Both the position numbers and the translations under genes were made by a program. A stretch of 64,000 nt of DNA from positions 186,001 through 250,000 of the forward strand of contig NZ_SUPK01000006.1 in the NCBI RefSeq assembly GCF_005049045.1, read 5' to 3'. The notes under the pieces were generated by a model. The model had not been told where the DNA came from. It saw only the letters and a list, made by a program, of their open reading frames with translations, and made no database searches. The DNA comes from Cohnella pontilimi. GTDB taxonomy: Bacteria > Bacillota > Bacilli > Paenibacillales > Paenibacillaceae. This document shows, in pieces, positions 17,488 through 26,682 of the stretch; the first letter of the stretch is position 1; each line of letters starts with the position of its first letter.

Positions 17488-18822
17488 TTATTCGTCGTCA
17501 TATAAGTAAGCTTCCGAACCGCCCTCGAAAAACTCAAATTCGAATTCTCCGATCCGGATCGTGTTCCCGTCCTTGGCTCCCCGGTTGCGGAGCTCCTTGT
17601 CCACGCCGGCGTTGCGCAATATTTTGGCGAACCGCATCACCGCTTCGTAAGAAGCGAACTGCGTACGTTTGACCAGCTTCTCCAAAGATTCGCTTTCGAC
17701 AATGAACGTATCGTTCTCTCTCCGGATCGTAAAATCATGTTCGTCTCGCGGTTCGTAGCGGTATACGACCCCTTCCTCCGCGCCGGCCTTTTCGGCTTCT
17801 TCCACCGCGGACGGCTCGGGCAGCGACTCGAGCAGCTCGGCCACCCGGTAAAGCAGTTCCGGCACCCCTTCGCGCGTGAGAGACGAAATCGGCATCACTT
17901 CGGTGTCCGGGGACACTTCGGCCAGCCTGCTTCGGAACTGTTCCAGATTTTCCGTCGACTCGGGCATGTCCATTTTGTTGGCCGCCACAATTTGCGGGCG
18001 TTCCGCGAGCCTCGCGTTGTACAGCTTCAATTCCTCGTTAATTTTTTGCCAATCCTCGAACGGATCGCGGCCTTCCAAGCCGGACATATCAACCACGTGC
18101 ACAATGATGCGCGTTCGTTCCACGTGCCGCAGAAACTCGTGTCCGAGTCCGACGCCGGTATGCGCGCCCTCGATCAGCCCGGGAAGGTCCGCCATCACGA
18201 AGCTGCGGTCGTCGCCCAATTCCACTACACCCAAATTCGGCGTAATCGTGGTGAAGTGATACGCGCCGATTTTCGGCCGGGCGCCCGATACGACGGACAG
18301 CAATGTCGATTTGCCCACGCTGGGAAAACCGACAAGCCCCACATCAGCCATCACTTTAAGCTCCAGCACGACCCAGCGCTCCTGCCCTTCCTCGCCGTTC
18401 TCGGCGATGGCCGGCGCCGGGTTGTTCGGGGCTTTAAACCGAGTATTGCCGCGTCCGCCGCGTCCGCCCTTCGCCACGACCACTTCTTGGCCGTGCCGCG
18501 TCAAATCCGCTACAACCTCTCCGGTATCGTCATCAACAACGATGGTTCCGGGCGGAACGCGTACGACGAAGTCCTCCGCATTCGCTCCATGCTGCGATTT
18601 GTTCCGGCCCTTCTCTCCGCGCGGCGCCTTGAAATGCTTCTGATAGCGGAAATCCATCAGCGTGCGCAAACCTTCGTCCACGCGAAACACGACATCGCCG
18701 CCCTTGCCGCCGTCGCCGCCCGCAGGACCTCCTTCGGGCACATAAAGCTCGCGGCGAAACGCGACGAGCCCGTCGCCTCCGTCTCCGCCTTTTACAAACA
18801 CTTTCGCTTTATCCACAAACAT
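17488..18822 (-). CDS. obgE: GTPase ObgE/CgtA
   Basis: Essential ribosome-associated GTPase linked to 50S assembly and, in Bacillus, to sporulation and the general stress response. The protein has 444 aa: the glycine-rich Obg fold (to about residue 158, with [14 protein letters not shown]), the G domain with GFPSVGKST, a DLPGL G3 motif and ANKMDM, and a C-terminal OCT domain ending in a highly acidic tail. Its place directly after spo0B (16 bases apart) is the classical spo0B-obg pair. Confidence 0.98.
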   Translation of the reverse strand: MFVDKAKVFVKGGDGGDGLVAFRRELYVPEGGPAGGDGGKGGDVVFRVDEGLRTLMDFRYQKHFKAPRGEKGRNKSQHGANAEDFVVRVPPGTIVVDDDTGEVVADLTRHGQEVVVAKGGRGGRGNTRFKAPNNPAPAIAENGEEGQERWVVLELKVMADVGLVGFPSVGKSTLLSVVSGARPKIGAYHFTTITPNLGVVELGDDRSFVMADLPGLIEGAHTGVGLGHEFLRHVERTRIIVHVVDMSGLEGRDPFEDWQKINEELKLYNARLAERPQIVAANKMDMPESTENLEQFRSRLAEVSPDTEVMPISSLTREGVPELLYRVAELLESLPEPSAVEEAEKAGAEEGVVYRYEPRDEHDFTIRRENDTFIVESESLEKLVKRTQFASYEAVMRFAKILRNAGVDKELRNRGAKDGNTIRIGEFEFEFFEGGSEAYLYDDE

Positions 18823-18838
18823 GATGAGTTCAACTCCG

Positions 18839-19600
18839 TTAGGCGGTCATCGGGAAGGTGACAACCATTTTCCGGCATGGCTCGTTCGGCGTTCCCGCCG
18901 ACTTCCCCAGCGCTTCTTGCGTCAACTGTCCCCAACCGCCCAGCAAATTTTCCACTTCCGCCGCCAGGCTCCCCCCCGCGGCCAGCTCGCCTTCGAAAAC
19001 AAGCTCCAGGCTTAACGATTCCTCGGATCGAAATAAGGTGAGGCGCAGCACATTTTCTCCGGCCGCCGGCGTGACGGCCCGGTATCGGACCGCGTTGACG
19101 ATTGCGATGAGTATTGCGGCGAATTTCTCCATGTCGACGGGAAGCCGGTCCGGCTGGAGCCCGTCCTCCACCTTAAACTCGAGTCTCATATGGTCGCATA
19201 TCGTGCGAAACGACAACAGAAACGTCGACAGCTCCGTATTCCGCAGCTGGGAGATCCGGCTGTCGTTCTCCATCCGTTCCCTTATTCTATCCACGATCTC
19301 GATCGCTTTATCGGGTTTTTTCAACCTCAGATAACCGTACATGATTTGCAGATCGTTCATCCAGTCATGCCGGTGATGGCTCAGCGTGCGGATGGCCGAC
19401 TGCCGGGCATGCTCCAGCATGCGGGCATTCTGCCCGCGATAATAGCGCCTGTCCGAGAGCACGCAGATTACGGCTGCGGCGACGGTCCAGACCGCGAATA
19501 ACAGTAAAGGCCACCAAGCCGTCCGCCATATGTACACGGCGGCCGCCGGCAGAAGAAGCGATACGAAACCCAAGACCGCCGATCGGTTTCGATTGTTCAC
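18839..19600 (-). CDS. spo0B: Spo0B sporulation phosphotransferase, membrane-anchored form
   Basis: Passes phosphate from Spo0F to Spo0A in the sporulation phosphorelay. Of 253 aa, residues 8-50 form two hydrophobic segments that B. subtilis Spo0B lacks. The helical hairpin follows with [10 protein letters not shown]78 is the expected phosphorylated histidine. The C-terminal part is a degenerate kinase-like domain without clear ATP-binding boxes. The GTG start has GGAGG 11 bases upstream. Synteny (rplU-prp-rpmA-spo0B-obg) supports the name. The membrane anchor could make it resemble a SpoB-type (Spo0B_a) sensor kinase, but no sensor domain is present. Confidence 0.9.
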   Translation of the reverse strand: MNNRNRSAVLGFVSLLLPAAAVYIWRTAWWPLLLFAVWTVAAAVICVLSDRRYYRGQNARMLEHARQSAIRTLSHHRHDWMNDLQIMYGYLRLKKPDKAIEIVDRIRERMENDSRISQLRNTELSTFLLSFRTICDHMRLEFKVEDGLQPDRLPVDMEKFAAILIAIVNAVRYRAVTPAAGENVLRLTLFRSEESLSLELVFEGELAAGGSLAAEVENLLGGWGQLTQEALGKSAGTPNEPCRKMVVTFPMTA

Positions 19601-19659
19601 GTGGAAACGGTCCTCCGTTTCTGGAATGCTTGTGAGGGAAGTTCATGTGTTCATTAACA

Positions 19660-19695
19660 CAAAAACCCCGGCCGCAATCGCCGGCCGGGATTCTG
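19660..19695 (-). terminator. Terminator after rpmA
   Basis: CCCGGCCGGCGATTGCGGCCGGGG followed by TTTTTG on the minus strand. It separates the ribosomal protein genes from spo0B, possibly with read-through. Confidence 0.85.
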
Positions 19696-19703
19696 GATGC
19701 GTA

Positions 19704-20015
19704 TTAAACTTCGAGAGCCGCCGCAACCGGCGCTTGTGCCGCTGGGTATACGCTGACTTTCTTGCGGTCGCGTCCCATGCGCTCGAATTTGACGACGCCT
19801 TCCACTTTCGCGAACAGCGTATCGTCGCTGCCGATGCCTACGTTGTTGCCCGGGTGGATCTTCGTGCCGCGTTGGCGAACGAGGATGCTGCCGGCCGTTA
19901 CCACCTGGCCGTCCGCGCGCTTCGCGCCAAGGCGTTTCGCTTCGCTGTCGCGTCCGTTTTTCGTCGAACCTACGCCTTTTTTCGAGGCGAACAACTGAAG
20001 ATTCAGTTTCAACAT
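19704..20015 (-). CDS. rpmA: 50S ribosomal protein L27
   Basis: L27 reaches the peptidyl-transferase centre with its N terminus. The 103-aa protein begins with a short leader (LKLNLQLF) before [15 protein letters not shown], the Firmicutes form in which residues up to the Phe must be removed by the protease Prp. The protease gene lies directly upstream in the same operon. The C terminus is slightly extended and Ala-rich. Confidence 0.98.
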   Translation of the reverse strand: MLKLNLQLFASKKGVGSTKNGRDSEAKRLGAKRADGQVVTAGSILVRQRGTKIHPGNNVGIGSDDTLFAKVEGVVKFERMGRDRKKVSVYPAAQAPVAAALEV

Positions 20016-20030
20016 GGTGTCAACCTCCTT

Positions 20031-20363
20031 CTAGGAAAAAATTTGTTTTATTTTCACGTACTTCGCGTACTCATCCGCAATGGATTCCAGCGCCGCAATC
20101 ATGCCTTCGAGCAGCAATTGCGCCTGCCCGTCGAGCGTGCGGTTTTCACTGTACGGCGCTTCAGCCGTCAGCCAGCCTTCGCGCATCTCGGCTTTCGGGA
20201 CGAGCCCGGTCAGCTTCTCGACCGCGTTCACGGCGCCGACGGTGACCGCCGATACTCCCGCGCAGACAATGTCTTTGCCGGGATCGTCATACATCGCGTG
20301 ACCCGTAACGGAGAACCGCCGGATCCGGCCTTGCTTGCTGCGTTCGATCGTGACCGTAATCAT
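20031..20363 (-). CDS. prp: Ribosomal-processing cysteine protease Prp
   Basis: Cleaves the N-terminal leader of L27. The protein of 110 aa shows the catalytic pair as His in VTGHAMY and Cys in IVCAGVSAVT. It sits between rplU and rpmA, the standard arrangement (ysxB in B. subtilis), so protease and substrate are made together. The gap to rpmA is 15 bases with a ribosome binding site. Confidence 0.95.
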   Translation of the reverse strand: MITVTIERSKQGRIRRFSVTGHAMYDDPGKDIVCAGVSAVTVGAVNAVEKLTGLVPKAEMREGWLTAEAPYSENRTLDGQAQLLLEGMIAALESIADEYAKYVKIKQIFS

Positions 20364-20373
20364 CGGAGCCCTC

Positions 20374-20685
20374 TTATGCCTTGATGGCTTCGATCGTCAC
20401 TTTCGTGTACGGCTGACGATGGCCTTGCTTGCGATGGTAGTTCTTCTTCGGCTTGTACTTATAGACGATGATTTTCTCGCCTTTTACATGCTTCTCGACT
20501 TTGCCGGTAACGGATGCGCCTGCCAGAAGCGGGCTGCCTACGTTCAAACCGTTGTCGTTAGAGACAGCCAGAACACGGTCAAACGTGATGCTGTCGCCTT
20601 CGCTCGCGGACAGTTTCTCCACGAAGATGACGTCGCCTGCTTGAACCTTGTATTGTTTGCCGCCGGTTTCGATAATCGCGTACAT
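20374..20685 (-). CDS. rplU: 50S ribosomal protein L21
   Basis: Early-assembly 23S rRNA-binding protein of 103 aa ([18 protein letters not shown], and [17 protein letters not shown] at the C-terminal end). The start at 20685 is fixed by AGGAGGTG just upstream; the longer open frame to 20811 lies in the structured leader and is not translated. It is the first gene of rplU-prp-rpmA. Confidence 0.98.
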   Translation of the reverse strand: MYAIIETGGKQYKVQAGDVIFVEKLSASEGDSITFDRVLAVSNDNGLNVGSPLLAGASVTGKVEKHVKGEKIIVYKYKPKKNYHRKQGHRQPYTKVTIEAIKA

Positions 20686-20811
20686 TGGGTGCACCTCCTC
20701 ATACTTAAGACTCGCCTCGTAGGGTGCCGGTTGCCGCGGCATATGCCAGAGCAGCGCCGGTCTTGTCGACCCGTAAAGTGCGGTTTCCGCATGCAATACC
20801 TTTGCACGCAC
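20686..20811 (-). ncRNA. 5' leader of the L21 operon (candidate L21 leader RNA)
   Basis: About 126 bases between the predicted transcription start and rplU. Such leaders, conserved in Bacillota upstream of rplU, are known as the L21 leader (an autoregulatory ribosomal-protein element). The segment contains the paired stretches GCGTGC...GCATGC and GCGG...CCGC. Assignment to that family rests on position and general appearance, not on a covariance search. Confidence 0.6.
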
Positions 20812-20817
20812 TTAAAC

Positions 20818-20846
20818 ATAATATCATAAGCGATTTATAATATCAA
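20818..20846 (-). promoter_or_regulatory. Promoter of rplU-prp-rpmA
   Basis: Minus-strand TTGATA, 17 bases and TATTAT (plus-strand ATAATA at 20818-20823). It lies in the narrow gap between rng and the rplU leader. Confidence 0.75.
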
Positions 20847-20864
20847 TCTACATTTCAATGGATA

Positions 20865-22100
20865 TCAGCGCAGGGAGATTTTCCCCCGGCCCTTGCAGGC
20901 CGGGCACGTTTCGTAAAAGTAACTCGACACGCTCTCCCGGGCTTTTTTGCGGGTCATTTCGAGCAGGCCGAGCCTCGTCCAGCCGACGACCTGGCATTTG
21001 GTGCGGTCCCGCTTCATCGTCGTTTCGAGCAGCTGCTCCACTTGCTGCCTGTGCTCGTCCTTCTCCATATCGATGAAATCGACGACGATGATGCCGCCGG
21101 CGTCTCGAAGCCGCAGCAGACGTGCAATTTCCTCCGCCGCCTCCAGATTCGTCCGGAACACCGTTTCCTCCAAATCCACCGTTCCGGTAAATTTGCCGGT
21201 GTTCACATCGATCACGGTGAGCGCCTCGGTCTCGTCCCACACCAAATAGCCGCCGCTGTTCAACCGGATGTGAGGCTGGAACGCCCGCTCGATTTGCTCC
21301 CGAATGCCGAACTTCTCAAAAAGCGGCACGGAATCTCGATACAGGCGGGCCTTCCCTTCCAAAGCAGGAGCCGATTTGCGCAGGAATTCCTTGGCTTCTT
21401 TCCAGCAGGCTTCGTCGTCTACAATGAATTCTTCCGTATCCGGCGTCATGACATCCCGCACCATTCGCTGAACGAGCCCGGAATCCCGGTGCAGCTCGGC
21501 CGGCGCCTGTACCGACGACGCGGTGAGGGCTGCTTCCTGCCAAATCCGTCGAAGAGCGCCAAGGTCTTCCGAGATCGCTTCCCGGTTTTCGCCTTCTGCA
21601 TTCGTACGTAAAATAATGCCTTCACCTGGCGCCCTTAGCTCTTCCGCCAGCGTGCGGAGGCGGTTTCTCTCCGCTTCTTGCTCGATTTTTTTGGAAATGC
21701 CGATGTAGTCCGCATACGGCATATATACAAGCCAACGGCCCGGCAGCGAAAAATGCGTCGTAACCCTCGCGCCTTTGCCGCCCAGCGGCTCCTTCATCAC
21801 CTGTACGATCAGATCGTCGCCGGGCGCGAGAATTTCCGAAATCGACGGCTTCTGCTTAGGCTGTTTCTCCAGATGGGGATGCAGCGCATCGTCCACGTAC
21901 AAAAAAGCGTTTTTCGACAGCCCGATGTCCACGAACGCCGCCTGCATGCCGGGCAGCACATTCACAACGCGGCCTTTATACAAATTGCCGACAAGCGAGG
22001 TCCCTTCCGACCGTTCCACGCTGAACTCCGCCAGGCGGCCGTCCTCAAGCAGGGCGGATTGGGTCATGTTGCGCGTACAATGCACGAACAGCTGCTTCAT
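20865..22100 (-). CDS. rng: Ribonuclease E/G family protein
   Basis: Endoribonuclease of 411 aa acting on rRNA precursors and mRNA. It has an S1-like domain at about residues 38-115, the two catalytic aspartates D298 (LTVIDVNTGK) and D341 (IIVVDFIDM), and a zinc-link at C399/C402 (CPACKGRG). There is no long C-terminal degradosome scaffold, so it is the RNase G type. B. subtilis lacks the family, but many Bacillota including Paenibacillaceae keep it here, between rplU and spoIVFB. Confidence 0.93.
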   Translation of the reverse strand: MKQLFVHCTRNMTQSALLEDGRLAEFSVERSEGTSLVGNLYKGRVVNVLPGMQAAFVDIGLSKNAFLYVDDALHPHLEKQPKQKPSISEILAPGDDLIVQVMKEPLGGKGARVTTHFSLPGRWLVYMPYADYIGISKKIEQEAERNRLRTLAEELRAPGEGIILRTNAEGENREAISEDLGALRRIWQEAALTASSVQAPAELHRDSGLVQRMVRDVMTPDTEEFIVDDEACWKEAKEFLRKSAPALEGKARLYRDSVPLFEKFGIREQIERAFQPHIRLNSGGYLVWDETEALTVIDVNTGKFTGTVDLEETVFRTNLEAAEEIARLLRLRDAGGIIVVDFIDMEKDEHRQQVEQLLETTMKRDRTKCQVVGWTRLGLLEMTRKKARESVSSYFYETCPACKGRGKISLR

Positions 22101-22132
22101 TCCGTCCTCCGTGACTCTTTTTACTTGTCATT

Positions 22133-23008
22133 TTACATGAAAAACCGTGCGTCCGCATGTCCGGAATTGAGACGGCCGAGAAAACCGTCGATGATCGTTC
22201 CCTCGGGCAGCACTTTCACGATCTTGCCTTTTTTCATCACATACACCAAATGGTAGCCTTCTTTCATAAAGAGGCGGATGACGGATACCGCCGGGCGGTC
22301 GTCTCCGATTACGATGGGACGCGCCAGCGCGCCTTTGTCGAAGTGCCGCTCCGAGCGGCGCACGCGGTGCACGAGAAACCGCAGGAACAAGAACGGAACG
22401 TTCCGGCGGTGCATCCAATTCGAAAAAAATAGAAACAATCCGACGACGAGCAAATTCAGCTCCAGCAACCCGCCTTCCGTTAAAGGCCACAGCGCGTATC
22501 CAACGACCGCGGCGCTGAACGCGATGCTCATCGTCGCGCACCACACCAGCGTGCGATGGAACGGAATATGGAGACTGATCCAGGCCTGGAGCAGTTTTCC
22601 TCCGTCGAGAGGCAGGATCGGAAGCAGATTAAACAAGCAAATGAGCAGGTTGGCGCGTACGAACTGGTCCGCCCAGCCCACCTCGATCCAACCCGCTTGT
22701 CCGAGCAGCCATCCGGCCGCCGCCATCCAGACATTCTGCATCGGCCCGGCCAAGGCTACCCACATTTCCTCCTTCACCGGGAGAGCGCCGGCTTCCTCCA
22801 CTTCGGCCACGCCTCCGAAAGGCAGCAGCTTCACTTCCTTCACGGTCCAGCCGAAGTGCAGCGCCGCGGCGACATGCCCGAGCTCGTGAATGAGGACGAT
22901 GAGGAAAAGCACGGCCAATTCCGCGAAACGGCCGGCGGCGACGGAGGCCAGCATGACGAGGACGAACAACGGGTGAAAGTGAAAGGCGATGCCCCGCCAT
23001 CTAATCAA
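22133..23008 (-). CDS. spoIVFB: Intramembrane metalloprotease SpoIVFB
   Basis: Site-2-protease that cleaves pro-sigma-K in the mother cell. The protein is 291 aa, with the zinc site HELGH at residues 41-45 inside the second membrane segment and the third ligand in LDGG (D136 or adjacent; 134-137). The C-terminal soluble region (about 215-291) resembles a CBS-type ATP-sensing module. The start is TTG, with GGAAGTGG as a modest ribosome binding site, and it overlaps the spoIVFA stop by eight bases. Such coupling fits the SpoIVFA-SpoIVFB complex. Confidence 0.93.
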   Translation of the reverse strand: MIRWRGIAFHFHPLFVLVMLASVAAGRFAELAVLFLIVLIHELGHVAAALHFGWTVKEVKLLPFGGVAEVEEAGALPVKEEMWVALAGPMQNVWMAAAGWLLGQAGWIEVGWADQFVRANLLICLFNLLPILPLDGGKLLQAWISLHIPFHRTLVWCATMSIAFSAAVVGYALWPLTEGGLLELNLLVVGLFLFFSNWMHRRNVPFLFLRFLVHRVRRSERHFDKGALARPIVIGDDRPAVSVIRLFMKEGYHLVYVMKKGKIVKVLPEGTIIDGFLGRLNSGHADARFFM

Positions 23009-23906
23009 AAGGGACCACTTCCGCGGGATCCACCGTATTTCCGTTTTGCTTCACGGCAAATATCAGCAGGCTTTCTCCTCCGTCGTTAAGCGGAACCGGC
23101 ATGCTCCCCAGCCGCTGCCCGGCCTCCACCCAATCACCCGCCTTTACGTCCGCGGATGCGAGATTGCCGTAAACCGTCACAATCCGGCCGGCATGCTGCA
23201 CAATTACGGTCGACTTGCCGCCCGATTCGGTCATAACCTGCAGGATGCGGCCCGCATACACCGCCTTTACGCTGCTGCCTCCCTTGGCTGCGATTCGTAC
23301 GCCGCTGCCGTCTTGTGCGAAGGTTTGCACGACCCGTCCCTCCACCGGCATCACCGCCGATTCGCGATTCCAGCTTCCCGATACCGCCTGCGTCTCGTCG
23401 CCGTTCCGGAAGATCGGCAAGAAGGCGGGAGAACCGCCGAACGTCCTTTCGTACCAAACTTCAATCGCTCGAAAATCCATGTCCGTCGTAACGGTATGGA
23501 CTGTCCAAGCTTTCGCCTCCGAGCTGCCCGGCAATCCCGATTGGAACCATCCCCAAGCGGCGCCGTAAACGACCGCCGCGATCACGATGCGAATCGCGAA
23601 ACTTTTCGCAAACGATGAACTGCCCGACGATTGGTGTGAGGGGATGCGAGGTGCTGCGGAACGCTGCGGCGTCACCTGTCCGATGCCCGACCAGGCCGGC
23701 GTCTCCGCAAAATGCCGCCGCTGCTGCTCCTTCCACCATTTTTCCGGATCCGGTTCGGCTTCCGCTTCCACCGCCTGCGGGGCAGCCATGAGCCATTCCG
23801 GCGGCTTCCGCTCCTCTTTGGACTGGCTTATCTCAACCGGCAGCTCGCCCAGCAGCTTCTCCATCCGTTCCCGCCTGCGCCGGCGGACGTTGTCGCGGAT
23901 TTCCAC
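23001..23906 (-). CDS. spoIVFA: SpoIVFA, regulator of SpoIVFB, with LytM/M23-like domain
   Basis: Membrane scaffold that holds SpoIVFB inactive until SpoIVB cleaves it. Of 301 aa, the cytosolic N terminus is very basic (DNVRRRRRER), one transmembrane helix lies at about 103-121, and the extracellular C terminus (about 205-300) is an M23-like fold (GVRIAAKGGSSVKAVYAG, VIVQHAGRIVTVYGNL). The H-x-H and H-x(3)-D zinc ligands of active M23 peptidases are missing, as expected for a regulatory domain. The GTG start is chosen for AAGGAGG eight bases upstream; a TTG 16 codons earlier has no good site. Confidence 0.88.
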   Translation of the reverse strand: MEIRDNVRRRRRERMEKLLGELPVEISQSKEERKPPEWLMAAPQAVEAEAEPDPEKWWKEQQRRHFAETPAWSGIGQVTPQRSAAPRIPSHQSSGSSSFAKSFAIRIVIAAVVYGAAWGWFQSGLPGSSEAKAWTVHTVTTDMDFRAIEVWYERTFGGSPAFLPIFRNGDETQAVSGSWNRESAVMPVEGRVVQTFAQDGSGVRIAAKGGSSVKAVYAGRILQVMTESGGKSTVIVQHAGRIVTVYGNLASADVKAGDWVEAGQRLGSMPVPLNDGGESLLIFAVKQNGNTVDPAEVVPFD

Positions 23907-23965
23907 ACCGAACTCCTCCTTGTCCGCGTCTTTACTACAACCTATGGCGGACAAGGAGTGATTAG

Positions 23966-23999
23966 AATAAAAAACGGCGCCGTAAGCCGCGGCGTCGTT
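23966..23999 (-). terminator. Terminator after rodA
   Basis: Minus-strand hairpin ACGACGCCG...CGGCGCCGT followed by TTTTTTAT, overlapping the rodA stop codon. It separates rodA from spoIVFA. Confidence 0.75.
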
Positions 24000-25146
24000 A
24001 ATGGTCCGATTCGTATTTTTCCTGATGAGCGCGAATGCTGAAAATAATACCGATACACGCCATATTGAGCAGCAGCGAAGTGCCCCCGTAGCTAATGAAC
24101 GGCAATGTGATGCCGGTAATCGGCATGAGGCCGATCATCATCCCGATATTCTCGAACACTTGAAAGACGAGCATGCTGGCGATTCCGATAATGATGTAGG
24201 AACCTCTCAAATCGATACACTGATAGGCGATAATAATCATTCGGTAAATGAAAAGGAAGTAGAGCAGCAGCAGCACCGCGGCTCCTTGAAAACCGAATTC
24301 CTCCCCGACCACGACGAAAATGGAGTCTGAATACATATAGGGGATGAATTTCTTTTTCTTCGACTCCCCTTCCATGTAGCCGTCACCGGCTAACCCGCCA
24401 GAACCGATGGCGATTTTGGCGTATTCCGATTGGCGGCGGTCGTCTGCGGACGCCTGTTCCGGGTGAATGTAGGTATTGATCCTCAGGTACCAGTGCTCTT
24501 TATCTTTGGACTTCAGGTAGTCGTGAATCTCGGTATTGTACGTGTTAAAAAGAGTGACGAACAGCAGCAATCCCCCTAGAACGGCCGCTAAACCGATCGT
24601 GACGTAGGAATAGCGCACATTGCCGATCCACAGCATGCCGAGGGTGATGAAAACATAGATGACTGCGTTGCCCAAGTCGGGTTGTACCATGACAAGCGCA
24701 AAGGGGACGAAAGAGGTCAGCGCAACGATCAGCACATCGCTCCGCATACGCAGCGGATTGCCTTCGCGCCGACCCATGATGGCCGCTATGGCCACAATGA
24801 GGAAAAGCTTCATGAACTCGGCCGGCTGGAACTTCAGTCCTCCCGGCAGCTCGAACCAGCTTCGCGCCCCGTTGATGGACGGAGCGAACTTAAAGACGAG
24901 CACAAGCAGGATCAGACCGAGGACATACCACACATACCAGGTTTTGAGGATCCATCGGTAATCGAACAAAGTAATGAGTAAAATGGCGACAAATCCCGCA
25001 GCGTAATAAACAAGTTGCTTGACATCGGACTGATAAAATATGGGATTGTTGAATATCGCGCTTCGAATCAGCAGGAAACTGAACATCATCATGCCTGCCA
25101 GAATGAGAAGCATCATCCAGTCCATTTTTTTAATTCGGTTCAGCAA
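23998..25146 (-). CDS. rodA: RodA/FtsW-family peptidoglycan polymerase (SEDS)
   Basis: SEDS glycosyltransferase of 382 aa with about ten transmembrane helices. Family stretches include NGARSWFELPGGLKFQPAEF, VVVGEEFGFQGAAVLL and PITGITLPFISYGGTSLL. It polymerises lipid II with a class B PBP. Position downstream of minCD and mreBCD points to elongation (RodA) rather than division (FtsW) or spore cortex (SpoVE). The start is TTG (LLNRIKKMDW); the ribosome binding site is weak and lies within the minD 3' end, so coupling is likely. Confidence 0.9.
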   Translation of the reverse strand: MLNRIKKMDWMMLLILAGMMMFSFLLIRSAIFNNPIFYQSDVKQLVYYAAGFVAILLITLFDYRWILKTWYVWYVLGLILLVLVFKFAPSINGARSWFELPGGLKFQPAEFMKLFLIVAIAAIMGRREGNPLRMRSDVLIVALTSFVPFALVMVQPDLGNAVIYVFITLGMLWIGNVRYSYVTIGLAAVLGGLLLFVTLFNTYNTEIHDYLKSKDKEHWYLRINTYIHPEQASADDRRQSEYAKIAIGSGGLAGDGYMEGESKKKKFIPYMYSDSIFVVVGEEFGFQGAAVLLLLYFLFIYRMIIIAYQCIDLRGSYIIIGIASMLVFQVFENIGMMIGLMPITGITLPFISYGGTSLLLNMACIGIIFSIRAHQEKYESDH

Positions 25147-25153
25147 ACTTGCA

Positions 25154-25948
25154 TCATCCCATTCCCAAAAACTTCTTCATCCGGCGCAACACGCCGGACT
25201 TCTCGTCCAGTTGCAGCAAAGGAACGGTCTCTCCTAGAATGCGGCGCGCAATATTGCGGTAGGCCAGGGCCGCCCGCGAATCGGGATTCATGACGGTCGG
25301 CTCTCCCTGGTTCGCCGCTTTGATGACGAGCTCATCGTCGGGCACGATGCCGATCAGATCGATGGCCAGCACTTGACAAATGTCGTCGATCTCCAGCATA
25401 TCCCCGCTTTTGAGCAGGTTCGGACGAATCCGGTTAATGACGAGCTTGGGAGGCGCCATGTTGGATTTCTCCAGCAAGCCGATGACCCGGTCCGCATCCC
25501 GCACGGCCGCATTCTCCGGCGTCGTCACGACGATCGCCTGATCGGCTCCCGCCACCGCGTTGCGGAACCCTTGTTCGATACCGGCGGGGCAGTCGATGAT
25601 CACATAATCGAAATCCGGCTTCAAGCTCTCGACGATTTGCCGGACTTGTTCCGGGGATATATCATTTTTGTCTTTCGTTTGCGCGGCCGGAAGCATGTAC
25701 AGTTCATCGAAGCGTTTGTCCTTCACGAGCGCCTGATTGACCCTGCAGCGGCCTTCCGCCACATCAACCAGATCATAAATGATCCGATTTTCAAGTCCCA
25801 TGACTACGTCCAGATTGCGCAGGCCGATGTCGGTGTCCACCATGCACACTTTTTTCCCCATCAGTGCCAAGGCCGTCCCCAGATTGGCCGACGTCGTCGT
25901 TTTCCCGACACCGCCTTTACCTGATGTGACCACAATCGCTTCTCCCAT
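25154..25948 (-). CDS. minD: Septum site-determining ATPase MinD
   Basis: Deviant Walker ATPase of 264 aa that recruits MinC to the membrane. It has the signature SGKGGVGKTT (residues 9-18) with the intersubunit lysine, DTDIGLRNLD, and IDCPAGIEQG. The C-terminal stretch LRRMKKFLGMG is the amphipathic membrane-targeting helix. It follows minC with a three-base gap and AAGGAG before the ATG. No MinE is seen in the window, as expected for the DivIVA-type system of Bacillota. Confidence 0.97.
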   Translation of the reverse strand: MGEAIVVTSGKGGVGKTTTSANLGTALALMGKKVCMVDTDIGLRNLDVVMGLENRIIYDLVDVAEGRCRVNQALVKDKRFDELYMLPAAQTKDKNDISPEQVRQIVESLKPDFDYVIIDCPAGIEQGFRNAVAGADQAIVVTTPENAAVRDADRVIGLLEKSNMAPPKLVINRIRPNLLKSGDMLEIDDICQVLAIDLIGIVPDDELVIKAANQGEPTVMNPDSRAALAYRNIARRILGETVPLLQLDEKSGVLRRMKKFLGMG

Positions 25949-25951
25949 GCG

Positions 25952-26608
25952 TTACACTCCTTTGAACTGCATGACTTCCTTACGGTGGCGGCCGAGGCTC
26001 GCCAATTTATCGATGGCCATCGATCCGTCGCGTAAAAACGCATATTCCATCCACGGATCGGCGGACGCCCATTCGTCCGGGGGACGGCTGATCACGTCCG
26101 CGATACGCAGCTGGGTAGGCGTCATCAGCGAAGCCGCGATAATGGCCTGATCGTTGCCGGCCGAGCCTGCGTGAGCCATCCCTCTAAGTGCGCCTAGCAC
26201 ATAGATGTCTCCCGTACACCGAAGCGTTCCGCCCGGGTTCACATCGCCGAGCAGCACCAGGGTTCCGTCGTAATCGATCGTTTGACCGGAACGGACCATG
26301 CCGGTCATCGTATACAAAGACGGCTTGGCGTCGGCGTCTGGCGGCAAGGGATCGCTTTCGATCGATTGCACGATGAGGTTACCCTGCTTCTTGAGAACCG
26401 AGCGAAGCCGTTCCGTATCTTCATCGTTCAACTGCCTGGAACCGAGCTTGACGAACACGTGCACGATCGGCCCGGTAAATTGCTGGACATGCTTGTCCAG
26501 CTTGGCGTTTAATTCCTCGAGCAGCGTAACGAAGTCGCATTGGTCGTCCAAAAGGAAGATCAGACCTTCCTTGACTCCCTTGATGGTAATGGGTGATTTC
26601 CCGGCCAC
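25952..26608 (-). CDS. minC: Septum inhibitor MinC
   Basis: FtsZ-polymer antagonist of 218 aa. The N-terminal domain carries KEGLIFLLDD, and the C-terminal beta-helix domain (from about residue 108) carries RSGQTIDYDGTLVLLGDVNPGG and GDIYVLGALRGMAHAG, which bind MinD. It lies 75 bases after mreD and directly upstream of minD. Confidence 0.96.
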   Translation of the reverse strand: MAGKSPITIKGVKEGLIFLLDDQCDFVTLLEELNAKLDKHVQQFTGPIVHVFVKLGSRQLNDEDTERLRSVLKKQGNLIVQSIESDPLPPDADAKPSLYTMTGMVRSGQTIDYDGTLVLLGDVNPGGTLRCTGDIYVLGALRGMAHAGSAGNDQAIIAASLMTPTQLRIADVISRPPDEWASADPWMEYAFLRDGSMAIDKLASLGRHRKEVMQFKGV

Positions 26609-26682
26609 GTTGTCGCTCCTCCCTCGTCATATCAGAATTCTGCCAATCTGAGCAGAACTCCTGCCTGCAGGCGGAAGTTCCC

